Origin: Nitrospira sp.
Lineage (GTDB): Bacteria > Nitrospirota > Nitrospiria > Nitrospirales > Nitrospiraceae
Length of the DNA: 38,517 bases
Assembly: GCA_009594865.1 (NCBI GenBank)
Contig: VOPT01000006.1
Span: forward strand, 1-38,517
Direction: 5' to 3'
Under the pieces are notes generated by a model that saw only the letters and a list, made by a program, of their open reading frames with translations, was not told where the DNA came from and searched no databases. The position numbers were made by a program, and so were the translations under genes. Below are positions 1 to 8,931 of the stretch, in pieces. Every line of letters begins with the position of its first letter. Within the stretch, counting starts at the first letter, position 1.

Positions 1-74
1 TTGCCATGGTCCACGTGCCCGATCGTCCCGATGTTCACGTGGGGCTTTCGTCGCTCAAATTTCGCCTTCGCCAT
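1..74 (-). CDS. tuf: Elongation factor Tu, N-terminal fragment
   Basis: The first 24 codons of EF-Tu read leftwards out of the window from an ATG at 74. The visible protein starts MAKAKFERRKPHVNIGTIGH and continues VDHG, which is the standard EF-Tu N-terminus with the start of the first GTP-binding loop. An AAAGGAG ribosome binding site lies just upstream (around 80-87). EF-Tu is the GTPase that carries aminoacyl-tRNA to the ribosome. The gene lies directly downstream of three tRNA genes on the same strand, as in the tufB operon of Escherichia coli, so co-transcription with the tRNAs is likely. The rest of the gene is outside the window. Confidence 0.96.
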   Translation of the reverse strand, partial: MAKAKFERRKPHVNIGTIGHVDHG

Positions 75-174
75 GATTCACTCCTTTTCTCAGAACTCTG
101 TTTTCCCAGAACCCAACCGTATATTCAGGTCACCCTCAGGAACAGACAGGCATCCTACCCAGACAAGCCTGCTA

Positions 175-250
175 TGGAGCCCACGACGCGAATCGAACGC
201 GTGACCTCGTCCTTACCAAGGACGTGCTCTGCCAACTGAGCTACGTGGGC
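175..250 (-). tRNA. tRNA-Thr (anticodon GGT)
   Basis: Reading the minus strand gives a full cloverleaf. The acceptor arms are GCCCACG and CGTGGGC, followed by discriminator A and an encoded CCA (175-177). The anticodon stem CGTCC/GGACG closes the loop TTGGTAA, giving anticodon GGT. The T-loop is TTCGATT. It sits between tRNA-Gly and tuf. Confidence 0.97.
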
Positions 251-317
251 CTTTCCTGCACAGCCTGTATCCGCTCGCGCACCCTCTGTCCGCACCCGTG
301 GCCGAGTACGCTGAATT

Positions 318-392
318 TGGAGCGGGCGATGGGATTTGAACCCACGACAGCCAGCTTGGAAGGCTGGAACTCTACCACTGAGCTACGCCCGC
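318..392 (-). tRNA. tRNA-Gly (anticodon TCC)
   Basis: The minus strand folds with acceptor arms GCGGGCG and CGCCCGC and an encoded CCA at 318-320. The anticodon stem CCAGC/GCTGG closes the loop CTTCCAA, giving TCC. The D-arm region contains GCTCAGTGGTAGAG and the T-loop is TTCAAAT. It is the second of three tRNAs upstream of tuf. Confidence 0.97.
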
Positions 393-531
393 CCACGGCG
401 AACCTACCAACACATCAATAATATTTTAATACCTTGCAGCGAAGGCCCTGCACATTCGGACCTTGAATCACCCTGCGTCCAGTCATCTATTTCAATCCGC
501 AACACACCCCACGGATTGAACCGGCTCAGTT

Positions 532-617
532 TGGTGGGCAGGCAAGGATTCGAACCTTGGAAGCCATAAGGCAGCAGATTTACAGTCTGCCCCCTTTGTC
601 CACTTGGGTACCTGCCC
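532..617 (-). tRNA. tRNA-Tyr (anticodon GTA)
   Basis: This is an 86-nt class II tRNA with a long variable arm. The acceptor arms are GGGCAGG and CCTGCCC, with an encoded CCA at 532-534. The loop CTGTAAA between CAGA and TCTG gives anticodon GTA. It is the first gene of the tRNA-Tyr/Gly/Thr-tuf series. The upstream stretch 618-853 holds no gene I can support and probably contains the operon promoter, but I see no clean -35/-10 pair. Confidence 0.97.
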
Positions 618-853
618 GCGAGATACCTATTTCCAAACGTCGGCGCGCAACAAATCAATTCAAAGAAAACAAACACCAGAGCGTTTCATTTTCTGGATCA
701 GACAATGAAGTAAGCCCCACCATGCACAGCTCTCCAGCAAGACGACAGGGCTGGAGCGCTGATAACGTGAGGGCCGATCTGGCTTCGAAAGCAGCCGATT
801 TTATTTGTGATGCGTTCTATTGTCAAGGGGGTATGCTCTATGCAGGAACAATT

Positions 854-1780
854 CTACGGCTTCATTGATGCTGCACAGGCCCCACGCGTACTAGGGACAG
901 GCCTCGAACGCTGAAGTACCTGAGTGGCTTGACGAATGATGTTCGGCTGGCTTCCCAGCACATCGTTCATCAACCGCATGACCTCCGGGGGCGACAGGCG
1001 ATACTCAGGCGCCAGAAATCGCTTGCGAGCCATACGTTTCTCGTTCGGATCCTCAGGCTCGTAGTACCCAATCAACGCCGCGTCTTGCTCTGCCTGATCC
1101 AGACGCGTTACCCAACCGGATACATTGGCAGATTCTCGAGAGTCACGCCGTGGCTTGGTATCGACTTCCAACTGCGTCCATATAGCCCAGCCGATAAACA
1201 CTGCCCAGGTTTCATTGAGCGCTTCCCACGATTCCGTCTCACTCAGAAATCGCTCTTCCTTGAGCGCCCTCTTCTGGAGCACCGGCGTGATAAGCACCTG
1301 CTGATAGCGGCAGCGTTGCTGCTCACGGGCAAACGCCATCAAGGAGGCATGTGCCGCCGACGGTGCAGATTCCTGCTCGAGAAAGTCCATATAGACATGG
1401 AACAGTTCGTGATACAGAGTTTCCAGTTCTTTGTGCGTCAACCGTCCCAAGGGTCGCAACGTGCGGCCTGCCGCATTCAGTGACAGCGATCGATCAAGCA
1501 CCATGCGGTGGTCCGCCGGGTGATACTCCGCGGCAAAGGCGTGCAGATCCTCAAATTCGAATGTCACAAAGTGTGCCGGCACCTGCTCAAGGAAGTGAGT
1601 GGGCAGCTTGAGAGCTTTTGCTTCCGCCACCAAGCCATGCCAGAGGCGAGAGGAATCAGGCTGGGTTGCCTGGGTCTCAGCCTGGGTGGACGCGCAAAGC
1701 AGCAGCCCCAGCAGAACTACCCATACCAAGACTGCTGCCATGCCTTGCACATGCCCCAGAGACGAACGAACACACCGCAT
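854..1780 (-). CDS. Exported protein with HExxH motif, possible metallopeptidase
   Basis: I do not recognise the family. The ATG at 1780 is preferred over the one at 1825 because GAGG lies 6 nt upstream and because it places a signal peptide right at the N-terminus: basic MRCVRSS, then a hydrophobic run ending in LLLCASTQA. The mature part contains LYHELFHVYMDF, an HExxH motif typical of zinc metallopeptidases. A third zinc ligand is not obvious, although ETWAVFIGWA further on could supply one. The predicted product is 308 residues and would act in the periplasm or outer envelope. It begins 60 nt after the helicase gene, on the same strand (15 nt with the longer start), so the two may be co-transcribed. 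The peptidase role is inference from one motif. Confidence 0.75.
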   Translation of the reverse strand: MRCVRSSLGHVQGMAAVLVWVVLLGLLLCASTQAETQATQPDSSRLWHGLVAEAKALKLPTHFLEQVPAHFVTFEFEDLHAFAAEYHPADHRMVLDRSLSLNAAGRTLRPLGRLTHKELETLYHELFHVYMDFLEQESAPSAAHASLMAFAREQQRCRYQQVLITPVLQKRALKEERFLSETESWEALNETWAVFIGWAIWTQLEVDTKPRRDSRESANVSGWVTRLDQAEQDAALIGYYEPEDPNEKRMARKRFLAPEYRLSPPEVMRLMNDVLGSQPNIIRQATQVLQRSRPVPSTRGACAASMKP

Positions 1781-1840
1781 GATGGCCTCGAATTGGAAAC
1801 GGAGTCGCGGAAGGTTTTTCTGCATGAAGCAGCGAGGACC

Positions 1841-3913
1841 CTAGACGTAACGATCCCGATCATGGCCGTGACCTTCCTCGACCAGCGCCAGCGATTCAAA
1901 TAAGAGAGGGGACACGTGGTCAAGAAACCGGGAAGGTTTGGACAACAACATACCCGAACTTCTGTCATAGACATTGATCGGGTAAGTCAGAAACAGATAA
2001 CGCTTCGCCCGCGTGACGGCGACATACAGCAATCGCCGCTCCTCTTCCAGATCCTCATCGGTGTTGAACGAAAAGACCGACGGAAACTTCCCGTCCACCA
2101 CCCACAGCAGAAACACGCATTGCCACTCAAGCCCTTTGGCGGAATGAATGGTGGACAGCACCACCTGCTCGTCGTCCGACCCTGACGGCTCCACCCCAAC
2201 CGCACTGCCATCCGGCGGAGCCAGCGCCAAGTCCGCCAGAAATTCAGTGAGGCCAGGATAACTTTCGGCGATCGTATGCAAATGATCGAGGTCTCGAATG
2301 CGCTTGGGATAGTCGTCATGGTGGTCCTTGAGAATCGGCAGGTAATACTCATACACCCGATTGACCTGCTCGGTCGGGCTCAGATCGTCGCTTTTCGAAA
2401 GATTCTCGAGCACCACCGCGAGTTCCTTCAACCCTTTCCCCGACCGTCCTCCACTGTCTCGCAACACCTGACACGGATCATTCACCCGCACCATGGCTGC
2501 CACGAGATCCTGCGCTTTTTTCGGCCCCACCCCTTCGACCAGCATGAGTACGCGGTGCCAGCTCACCGCGTCGTGCGGATTCACCACGACGCGCAAATGG
2601 GCCAACACATCCTTCACATGCGCCGCCTCGATGAACTTGATGCCGCCCCGTTTGACAAACGGTACGCCGCAGCGTGACAACTCGATTTCTAAATCGAAGG
2701 AGTGAAAGCTGGAGCGAAACAGCACCGCAATCTCATTTAGCGGCACGCCTTCCTCCCGCAACTCCAGAATTTTTTGCGCGACGAATCGGGACTGAGCATT
2801 CTCCCCGGCAGCTTCGACCAGCGCCGGCAACGGTCCGTCCAGCTTCCGCGTGAACAGATACTTCGTATATTTCTCAGGCGCCTCCTGAATAATCTCGTTC
2901 GCCAGACTGAGGACCGGCTGCGTGCTGCGATAGTTTTCTTCAAGTTTGTAAATGGTCGCGCCGGGAAACCAGGAGGGGAATTCCATGATGTTGCGGAACG
3001 TCGCGCCGCGAAAGGCGTAGATCGATTGAGAATCATCGCCGACGACCATGACATTGTCATGGGTTGCCGCCAACTTCCGGATGAGTTCCGCCTGCAGCCG
3101 GTTCGTATCTTGATACTCATCCACCAAGATGTAGCGGAATTGCCGTGAAATAGCCTGCCGGCTGGCCTCATCCTGCGTCATGAGGTCGCGCAACAAGACA
3201 AGCAGGTCATCATAGTCGAGCAGTTGGCGCTGCCGCTTGGCCAGCTGATAGGCGCGTCGCAGTTTGCCGAGGGCATCAAGGTGATCGGCAAAGTGCGGAA
3301 ACTCATCGAGCACGATTTCTTCCAATCCTCGCAAGGTGTTCTCACACTTGCTGTAGATTTCCGCAATCGTGCCCTTGCGCGGGAACCGCTTATCTTTTTC
3401 ATTGAGCCCGAGCTGCGCGCGCAAGAGGGCGATGAGATCCTCGGCATCCCCGCGATCCATAATGGTAAAACTTGGCTCGATCCCTAGCACACGACCGTGG
3501 CGCCGCAGCAGCATGTTCGCCACCGAATGAAACGTGCCGCCGCAGACCCGTTGACTGCGCGAGCCGATCAAGGCACCCACTCGCTCGAGCATTTCTTCTG
3601 CGGACTTGCGGGTGAAGGTCAACAGCAGGATCTGGGAAGGATCGACACCGGAATCGATCAAATAGGCGACACGATGGACGAGGGTTCGCGTCTTTCCGCT
3701 CCCCGCACCGGCAATGACAAGTGCCGGGCCATCCGCCGCCGTCACCGCCGCATACTGCTGCGGATTCAGCTCTTTGGCATAATCCAACGAAAACTTCTGG
3801 ACCATGTCCTGATCCGGAGTCCGCTTCAAAATGTAGGGTTTGGAGTCTCGATCCATGTTGGCATCCGGTTCGGCGGTGAGGTTCATGACGCGAGCGGTCG
3901 CGCTGTATAACAT
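1841..3913 (-). CDS. UvrD/Rep/PcrA-family superfamily 1A DNA helicase
   Basis: This is a 3'-5' DNA helicase of the UvrD/Rep group, a cytoplasmic ATPase that unwinds DNA in repair and replication restart. All main motifs are visible in order: Walker A AGAGSGKTRT (K74), VDEYQDTN (motif II), DDSQSIYAFRGA (motif III), LEENYRSTQ (motif IV), STIHSAKGLEW (motif V) and LLYVAVTRAKRYL (motif VI). At 690 residues it is close to Rep and PcrA in length. The start is uncertain: ATG codons at 3913, 3886 and 3856 are all possible, and I kept 3913 because GGGGTGG precedes it. It is transcribed divergently from the next gene. I cannot decide between Rep, PcrA and UvrD from motifs alone. Confidence 0.95.
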   Translation of the reverse strand: MLYSATARVMNLTAEPDANMDRDSKPYILKRTPDQDMVQKFSLDYAKELNPQQYAAVTAADGPALVIAGAGSGKTRTLVHRVAYLIDSGVDPSQILLLTFTRKSAEEMLERVGALIGSRSQRVCGGTFHSVANMLLRRHGRVLGIEPSFTIMDRGDAEDLIALLRAQLGLNEKDKRFPRKGTIAEIYSKCENTLRGLEEIVLDEFPHFADHLDALGKLRRAYQLAKRQRQLLDYDDLLVLLRDLMTQDEASRQAISRQFRYILVDEYQDTNRLQAELIRKLAATHDNVMVVGDDSQSIYAFRGATFRNIMEFPSWFPGATIYKLEENYRSTQPVLSLANEIIQEAPEKYTKYLFTRKLDGPLPALVEAAGENAQSRFVAQKILELREEGVPLNEIAVLFRSSFHSFDLEIELSRCGVPFVKRGGIKFIEAAHVKDVLAHLRVVVNPHDAVSWHRVLMLVEGVGPKKAQDLVAAMVRVNDPCQVLRDSGGRSGKGLKELAVVLENLSKSDDLSPTEQVNRVYEYYLPILKDHHDDYPKRIRDLDHLHTIAESYPGLTEFLADLALAPPDGSAVGVEPSGSDDEQVVLSTIHSAKGLEWQCVFLLWVVDGKFPSVFSFNTDEDLEEERRLLYVAVTRAKRYLFLTYPINVYDRSSGMLLSKPSRFLDHVSPLLFESLALVEEGHGHDRDRYV

Positions 3914-3980
3914 ACCACCCCGTGCCTTGCAACGACAGCAGGCTCCCCACCTTCCCGGATCAACCGAACGAGATCAACAC

Positions 3981-4009
3981 TTGGAGCTTCATAGTGAGTT
4001 GTATATAAT
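3981..4009 (+). promoter_or_regulatory. Sigma-70-type promoter of the 4032 gene
   Basis: TTGGAG (3981-3986) and TATAAT (4004-4009) are separated by exactly 17 bp. Transcription would start near 4016, which places the in-frame ATG at 4008 inside the promoter and supports ATG 4032 as the true start. Confidence 0.6.
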
Positions 4010-4031
4010 GCCGGACCATCAGGGGGCCGCT

Positions 4032-4868
4032 ATGACGACTAAATCACATTCGTTCGCTCAGCAGATGCGCACCGTGGCAGAACTGATGCTCGCCGTGTCG
4101 GGTGAATCCGTTTCGGTCATTAAACGGGCGGCTCCGGAACAGGCCTTGAAACTCAAGCACCAGGACGAATGGGGCATTTACCTCGAATTTTTACGGGCGA
4201 TGTTCAATCTGACCGATCGCGTGTCGGCACTCCACATCCCCCTCAGGGAACAACCGCAGTTTATGGACGAACTGACCGATACGGTCATCGACCAGCTCAA
4301 AAAAGTCCTGGAACCGGCATTCGGAGCCGGAGACGACCAAATGGAAATCGTCATGACGATCGGCGCGGCGGTGGCTGAAAGCCGTCAAACATACGAACGC
4401 TATCGGTTCCTGGTTACGGAAGACAGCCCCGCGAAGAACGATTTGTATCGGGATTTCAGCGACCGGGTGGCCCGTGCGGTCAACGCGCCGGGAAATCCAA
4501 AGGTCACTGCCGCAGCCACACTCTGTATCGCCGCCGTAATTCCCGCCCTGATCGGGATCTTTGAAGGGCAGACCCCGCAAGTTCCTGCGGACGTCGCAGC
4601 CAACTCACACCCAGGCGCTGCAAACAGCAGTCCGCGTGGAGCCACCGGGGCCGATATTAAGCTTGTGAGCGTGATGTCGAGCATTAAAGGCGAAGAGGTT
4701 GAGACGCGATGGGGACTCCATCCGCGTTTTCGTCAAGATTTGACCCAAGAGGAGGCCAAACAACTAACGGCCACTATGAATCGAGTCGCCAAGATTCTCG
4801 GAGAGCGCTACGCCACCGTCGCCTTTTCTGACCAGTGGGCATCCTGGCACAAAGCCGGACACGCCTGA
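4032..4868 (+). CDS. Conserved hypothetical protein
   Basis: I do not recognise this 278-residue protein. The start at ATG 4032 is set by AGGGGG at 4021-4026 and by the promoter at 3981-4009, which overlaps the earlier in-frame ATG. The sequence is mostly helical and acidic, with one hydrophobic stretch VTAAATLCIAAVIPALIGIF near the middle that could be a single membrane segment. The C-terminal part (HPRFRQDLTQEEAKQL onward) looks like a separate small helical region. It has its own promoter and lies 67 nt before the glucan phosphorylase on the same strand, so they may share a transcript. Confidence 0.8.
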   Translation: MTTKSHSFAQQMRTVAELMLAVSGESVSVIKRAAPEQALKLKHQDEWGIYLEFLRAMFNLTDRVSALHIPLREQPQFMDELTDTVIDQLKKVLEPAFGAGDDQMEIVMTIGAAVAESRQTYERYRFLVTEDSPAKNDLYRDFSDRVARAVNAPGNPKVTAAATLCIAAVIPALIGIFEGQTPQVPADVAANSHPGAANSSPRGATGADIKLVSVMSSIKGEEVETRWGLHPRFRQDLTQEEAKQLTATMNRVAKILGERYATVAFSDQWASWHKAGHA

Positions 4869-4935
4869 CACAGCATTCTGGAAGCGGGACCATACCGGCC
4901 CTTCCTACCCATCGATCACATTCCACGGAGGCGTC

Positions 4936-7095
4936 GTGCAAGCACCTGACCACATACAGCCCCCTCAGGATATGGTTCCGCAAAGCCTGCATCGACTCGG
5001 CGAGCTCGCCCGCAACTTATGGTGGAGCTGGAACCAACCGGCACGGCAGCTCTTTGAGTCCATCGACCCCACCTTGTGGTTTCTGACCCACCACAATCCC
5101 GTCCAATTGCTCGCCGGAGTGAAACCGGAACGATTCGCCACGCTGGCCAGCGACCCGACCTTCGCGCGACAATACTCCGCTGTCCTGCGCAGCTTTGACG
5201 AATACATGAGCAGCAAGAACACGTGGGCGGCCACGGAATTCCCCGCCCTCCAGAATTCCCCGATTGCCTATTTCTCGGCGGAGTTCGGACTCCACATTTC
5301 GATTCCGATTTACAGCGGTGGCCTCGGCATCCTGGCCGGGGACCATTGCAAGGAAGCCAGCGACTTAGGGATTCCACTCGTCGGGCTCGGCTTCATGTAT
5401 CCGCAGGGATACTTCAAACAACGGATCAATCCTGAGGGATGGCAGGAAGCGACCTATGTGCCCTTCAACAGATACGATTCGCCGATTCACCAAGCGCTGA
5501 CCCCGGCCGGCGTCCCCTGCACCATCAAAGTTGAAATCGGCCATCGTCAGGTGACCGTCCTTGTCTGGCAGGTACGTAACGGACGAATGTCCCTCTACCT
5601 CATTGACACCGATGTGCCTGAAAACACTCCGGAAGATCGCGCCCTTTCGGCGAGACTGTATGGTGGTGACCAGGAAACCAGACTGTGCCAGGAATTTCTT
5701 CTCGGCATCGGCGGCGTCCGCATCCTTCGCGCCCTCGGCATCAGTCCGGCTGTCTGGCATTGCAATGAAGGCCACTCCGCCTTCCTCACCGTGGAACGGA
5801 TCCGCGAGTTCGTCAGCAAGGGGCACAGTCATGCCGAAGCGAGCGACCTGATTCGCCAAAGCACCGTGTTCACCACGCATACCCCTGTCCCTGCCGGACA
5901 CGATATCTTCCCCTTTCATCTGATGGACCGGTATTTCCACAATTACTGGGGCCAGCTCGGACTATCCAGGGAAGAGTTTTTACGGCTCGGAGAAACGCCT
6001 GAAAGCGCCGGCCACGGCTTTAACATGACAGCGCTCGCCATGCGGTTGTCGGCCCACGTGAATGGAGTGAGCCGCGAGCACGGGCGCGTTTCCCGTCAAA
6101 TGTGGCAACACTTGTGGCCAGGTCTCGCACAGGATCTTGTTCCCATCCGGAGTCTCACCAACGGCATTCACGCGCCAACCTGGATCTCTCCGGAATCAAA
6201 TACCCTTTATGCCAAATATCTCAGCCCGGACTGGGCGGAGCGCATCGACGACCCCACTCTCTGGCAACGGGTCACAGATCTGCCGGATGACGCGTTATGG
6301 GCGGTTCGGCAAACCACCAGACGGAAACTCATGCGATTCATTCGTGAGCGCGCGCGGGATGGATGGATTCGGGGACATCTTCAGCCAATGCAAGCCATCG
6401 CCAGAGGAACACTGTTGGACCCGGAGGCGCTCACCATTGGTTTTGCCAGACGGTTCGCCACCTATAAGCGGGCGACGCTCCTGTTTCGTGACCTGGAGCG
6501 TCTGAAACAATTGCTCCATAACCGCTGGCGGCCTGTCCAAATCGTCTTCGCGGGCAAAGCCCATCCGGCCGACGAGCCGGGCCGGTACTTTATCCACGAG
6601 GTCCTGAACTTCTGTAACGATCACAAACTCGGGGGGCATATCGCCTTTCTCGAGGACTATGACATGCACATGGCCAAGTATTTAGTTCAAGGCGTTGATG
6701 TCTGGCTCAATACGCCTCGTGCGCCATTGGAAGCCAGCGGCACCAGTGGTCAAAAAGCTGCGCTGAACGGCGTGATTAACCTCAGTGTGCTGGACGGGTG
6801 GTGGCAGGAAGGCTACAACGGCGCCAATGGCTGGGGCATTCAGCCCCTCCCCGAAGGATCGGACACTCAAGCGCAAGACGCGCATGATGCCGAACAACTC
6901 TTTCGTCTCCTGGAGCAAGAAGTCGTGCCACTGTTCTATCAGCGCGATCTCGACGGCATCCCGCGCGGATGGCTGCACATTGTCAAAGAGAGCATCAAAA
7001 CCGTGGCCCCGCGCTTTTGCACCAAACGGATGGTCAAGGAATACATGCGTCAGTTGTATGCACCGGCGACCGCCCATACGCCAAGCAAATGGTAA
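4936..7095 (+). CDS. glgP: Alpha-glucan phosphorylase (GT35, DUF3417 type)
   Basis: This enzyme releases glucose-1-phosphate from the non-reducing ends of alpha-1,4-glucans such as glycogen, using pyridoxal phosphate. The N-terminal 100 residues match the DUF3417 domain that marks the short bacterial and archaeal phosphorylases (LARNLWWSWN). The catalytic part follows, with AYFSAEFGLH, YSGGLGILAGDH and CNEGHSAF. The PLP lysine is expected at K607 in EASGTSGQKAALNG. The 719-residue length fits this subfamily rather than the longer GlgP of E. coli. The start is GTG 4936, with GGAGG at 4927-4931. Glycogen storage is the likely context. The next gene starts on top of its stop codon. Confidence 0.95.
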   Translation: MQAPDHIQPPQDMVPQSLHRLGELARNLWWSWNQPARQLFESIDPTLWFLTHHNPVQLLAGVKPERFATLASDPTFARQYSAVLRSFDEYMSSKNTWAATEFPALQNSPIAYFSAEFGLHISIPIYSGGLGILAGDHCKEASDLGIPLVGLGFMYPQGYFKQRINPEGWQEATYVPFNRYDSPIHQALTPAGVPCTIKVEIGHRQVTVLVWQVRNGRMSLYLIDTDVPENTPEDRALSARLYGGDQETRLCQEFLLGIGGVRILRALGISPAVWHCNEGHSAFLTVERIREFVSKGHSHAEASDLIRQSTVFTTHTPVPAGHDIFPFHLMDRYFHNYWGQLGLSREEFLRLGETPESAGHGFNMTALAMRLSAHVNGVSREHGRVSRQMWQHLWPGLAQDLVPIRSLTNGIHAPTWISPESNTLYAKYLSPDWAERIDDPTLWQRVTDLPDDALWAVRQTTRRKLMRFIRERARDGWIRGHLQPMQAIARGTLLDPEALTIGFARRFATYKRATLLFRDLERLKQLLHNRWRPVQIVFAGKAHPADEPGRYFIHEVLNFCNDHKLGGHIAFLEDYDMHMAKYLVQGVDVWLNTPRAPLEASGTSGQKAALNGVINLSVLDGWWQEGYNGANGWGIQPLPEGSDTQAQDAHDAEQLFRLLEQEVVPLFYQRDLDGIPRGWLHIVKESIKTVAPRFCTKRMVKEYMRQLYAPATAHTPSKW

Positions 7096-8501
7096 TAGGA
7101 AATAGCTCGCCCTCCATGCCAGGCCGCGCCATCACTTCCTGGGCAGTTCCTGCAGGACTCCTGTTGATCGTTTGGGCAAGCCCCATCCCGGCAACGGCTG
7201 TTACTCCCACGCTAAAAACCTCGCCACCGTCGCTGGAACGCGACGCCGTGACGTTGTATCGGGCGGCAGAATACAGCCGTGTCATCGACCTGGTGCAGCA
7301 TCCGCCAACCGGCCAGGAACCGAGCCTGGAAGCCATTCGCTACGCCATCCTCAGTTACGTGAAGCTGGGAAAACCTGAAGAGGCATGGAAACTGTACCCC
7401 AAGCTTACCGCGGGGGATCGTCCCGATGATCAGGCAGTCTTACGGGAAGTCGCGCGGGCATTCATCGTGTCCCGAGTCCGTGACCCACAGGAACATATCC
7501 GCATCGCGGCCTACACCGCACTCGCAGAGATGGGCGAAAGCGAGACCCTCCCGCTTCTTGAAGACGGGTTGTTGGATTCGTCGGCTCTCGTTCGAGCCAG
7601 GGCTGCGGAAGCCATTGGGCGGAGCGGACAGGCAGGACGTTCAGCCGCGCTCAAACGTGCGCTTCGTGATGAAGCGCCCGGTGTGCGTATCGCCGCGATT
7701 AATGCCCTCAGCGATGCCAAGGTGTCGGGCATTGCCGATCAACTCACGGAAATTGCCCGGGTCGATGAGGGGCCGGAATCCATCTTTGCTTTTGCGGGCC
7801 TGTACAAACTCGGCCGCACAGATGTGCTGACGGATATTTCCAGTGCGGTTACCCTACCCGACCCGGAAGTGCGCATGGCGGCCTTGGGGGTATTGGGGCG
7901 CCTGAAACGTCCGGCAAGCCTGTCGATCCTCAGTCAGGCCGTGTACGATCCCCATCCTGCCGTACGTGCTTTTGCCGCAGGGGCCTTGGGAGAATTCGGC
8001 AGTGTCGAAGGCATCGCGCCACTGACTCATGCCCTGGGCGATGAAGATCCGCGCGTCCGCAGCGTGGCCGCCTCTAGTCTGGGCCGACTGGGAGTCGCGG
8101 AATCCCGAAGCGTCGTTCAGCCGCTGTTGAGGGACTCAGACGAACACGTACGCATTAGCGCAGTGGAATCATTGCTCCGGTTAGGCGATACCGGTGCTGT
8201 TTTGAACGCGGCCGCTCTCGCGCGGCATCCCGATCCATCCATACGCGGCGATACCGCCCACGCGCTTGCACTTGCGACCACTTCCAACGCTCTCCCTATC
8301 CTGGAAAACCTGCTCCGAGACCAGCAACCGCTTCCTCGGCTCATGGCCGCCCGCGCCCTGGGGAAATCCCCGTTAAAATCGCTCATTCCCGCCGCTAAAA
8401 TCGGCTTACAGGACTCTGATGCCGCCGTCCGGATTACTTCTGCAGGAAGCCTTCTCCGCATCCTCTCTCGAAAAGACAAGGTCAGCAACCGCAAAGGGTG
8501 A
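7089..8501 (+). CDS. Exported HEAT-repeat protein
   Basis: The protein has a signal peptide (GRAITSWAVPAGLLLIVW, then SPIPATA) followed by a short helical region and a long array of HEAT/PBS-lyase-like repeats, from about residue 115 to the end. Typical repeat units read VRARAAEAIGRSG, VRIAAINALSD, VRAFAAGALGEFG and VRSVAASSLGRLG. Such solenoids act as protein-binding scaffolds. ATG 7089 overlaps the glgP stop; ATG 7116 is an alternative start that still keeps the signal peptide. Neither has a strong ribosome binding site, which suggests translational coupling to glgP. The partner protein is unknown. Confidence 0.88.
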   Translation: MVIGNSSPSMPGRAITSWAVPAGLLLIVWASPIPATAVTPTLKTSPPSLERDAVTLYRAAEYSRVIDLVQHPPTGQEPSLEAIRYAILSYVKLGKPEEAWKLYPKLTAGDRPDDQAVLREVARAFIVSRVRDPQEHIRIAAYTALAEMGESETLPLLEDGLLDSSALVRARAAEAIGRSGQAGRSAALKRALRDEAPGVRIAAINALSDAKVSGIADQLTEIARVDEGPESIFAFAGLYKLGRTDVLTDISSAVTLPDPEVRMAALGVLGRLKRPASLSILSQAVYDPHPAVRAFAAGALGEFGSVEGIAPLTHALGDEDPRVRSVAASSLGRLGVAESRSVVQPLLRDSDEHVRISAVESLLRLGDTGAVLNAAALARHPDPSIRGDTAHALALATTSNALPILENLLRDQQPLPRLMAARALGKSPLKSLIPAAKIGLQDSDAAVRITSAGSLLRILSRKDKVSNRKG

Positions 8502-8931
8502 GCAGACATGCTCGGCCTCACCAGGCTGGGTGGCCTCCCATCCTTTCGCTAGTCCTCGGGTATGCGTACAACAAGACCAACGATGGGTCCCGAGCAGGAG
8601 GGTCAAACGTTCTGAATCCAAGCAGGAGACAGTACACTGGGATTTGGGGATGGTTCACAGAGGCCACAACTGGATGAGCAAGGCGGGAATCGCGCAGGAA
8701 AAGGGTAGAAATCGAAACGAACTTCTGGTGGACGCCGCCTAAAATACCGGAAGCTGTGCGCTCACTGAATTCTGTGTTGCGAGCACAAGTCGTAGCTTGG
8801 GGCGGTATGAAGCGCTGACGGAAACAGCAAAGAACTCCGTCTTGAGCCCTCGGGCCCACCGAATGGATGGCTAAAAAGGACGCGAGCTAAGAAACACTCT
8901 TTATCTCCCCCACCCCTGAGTTATAAAGGCT
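8502..8931. other. Intergenic stretch without a supported gene
   Basis: This 430-bp stretch separates two convergent HEAT-repeat genes. It holds short open frames on both strands, none with a ribosome binding site or recognisable protein pattern. I see no strong hairpin followed by a T-tract. Confidence 0.6.

Noticed and set aside
4008..4031. Earlier ATG at 4008 as start of the hypothetical gene
   Set aside because: It overlaps the -10 box TATAAT at 4004-4009, so it would not be on the transcript; ATG 4032 has a ribosome binding site.
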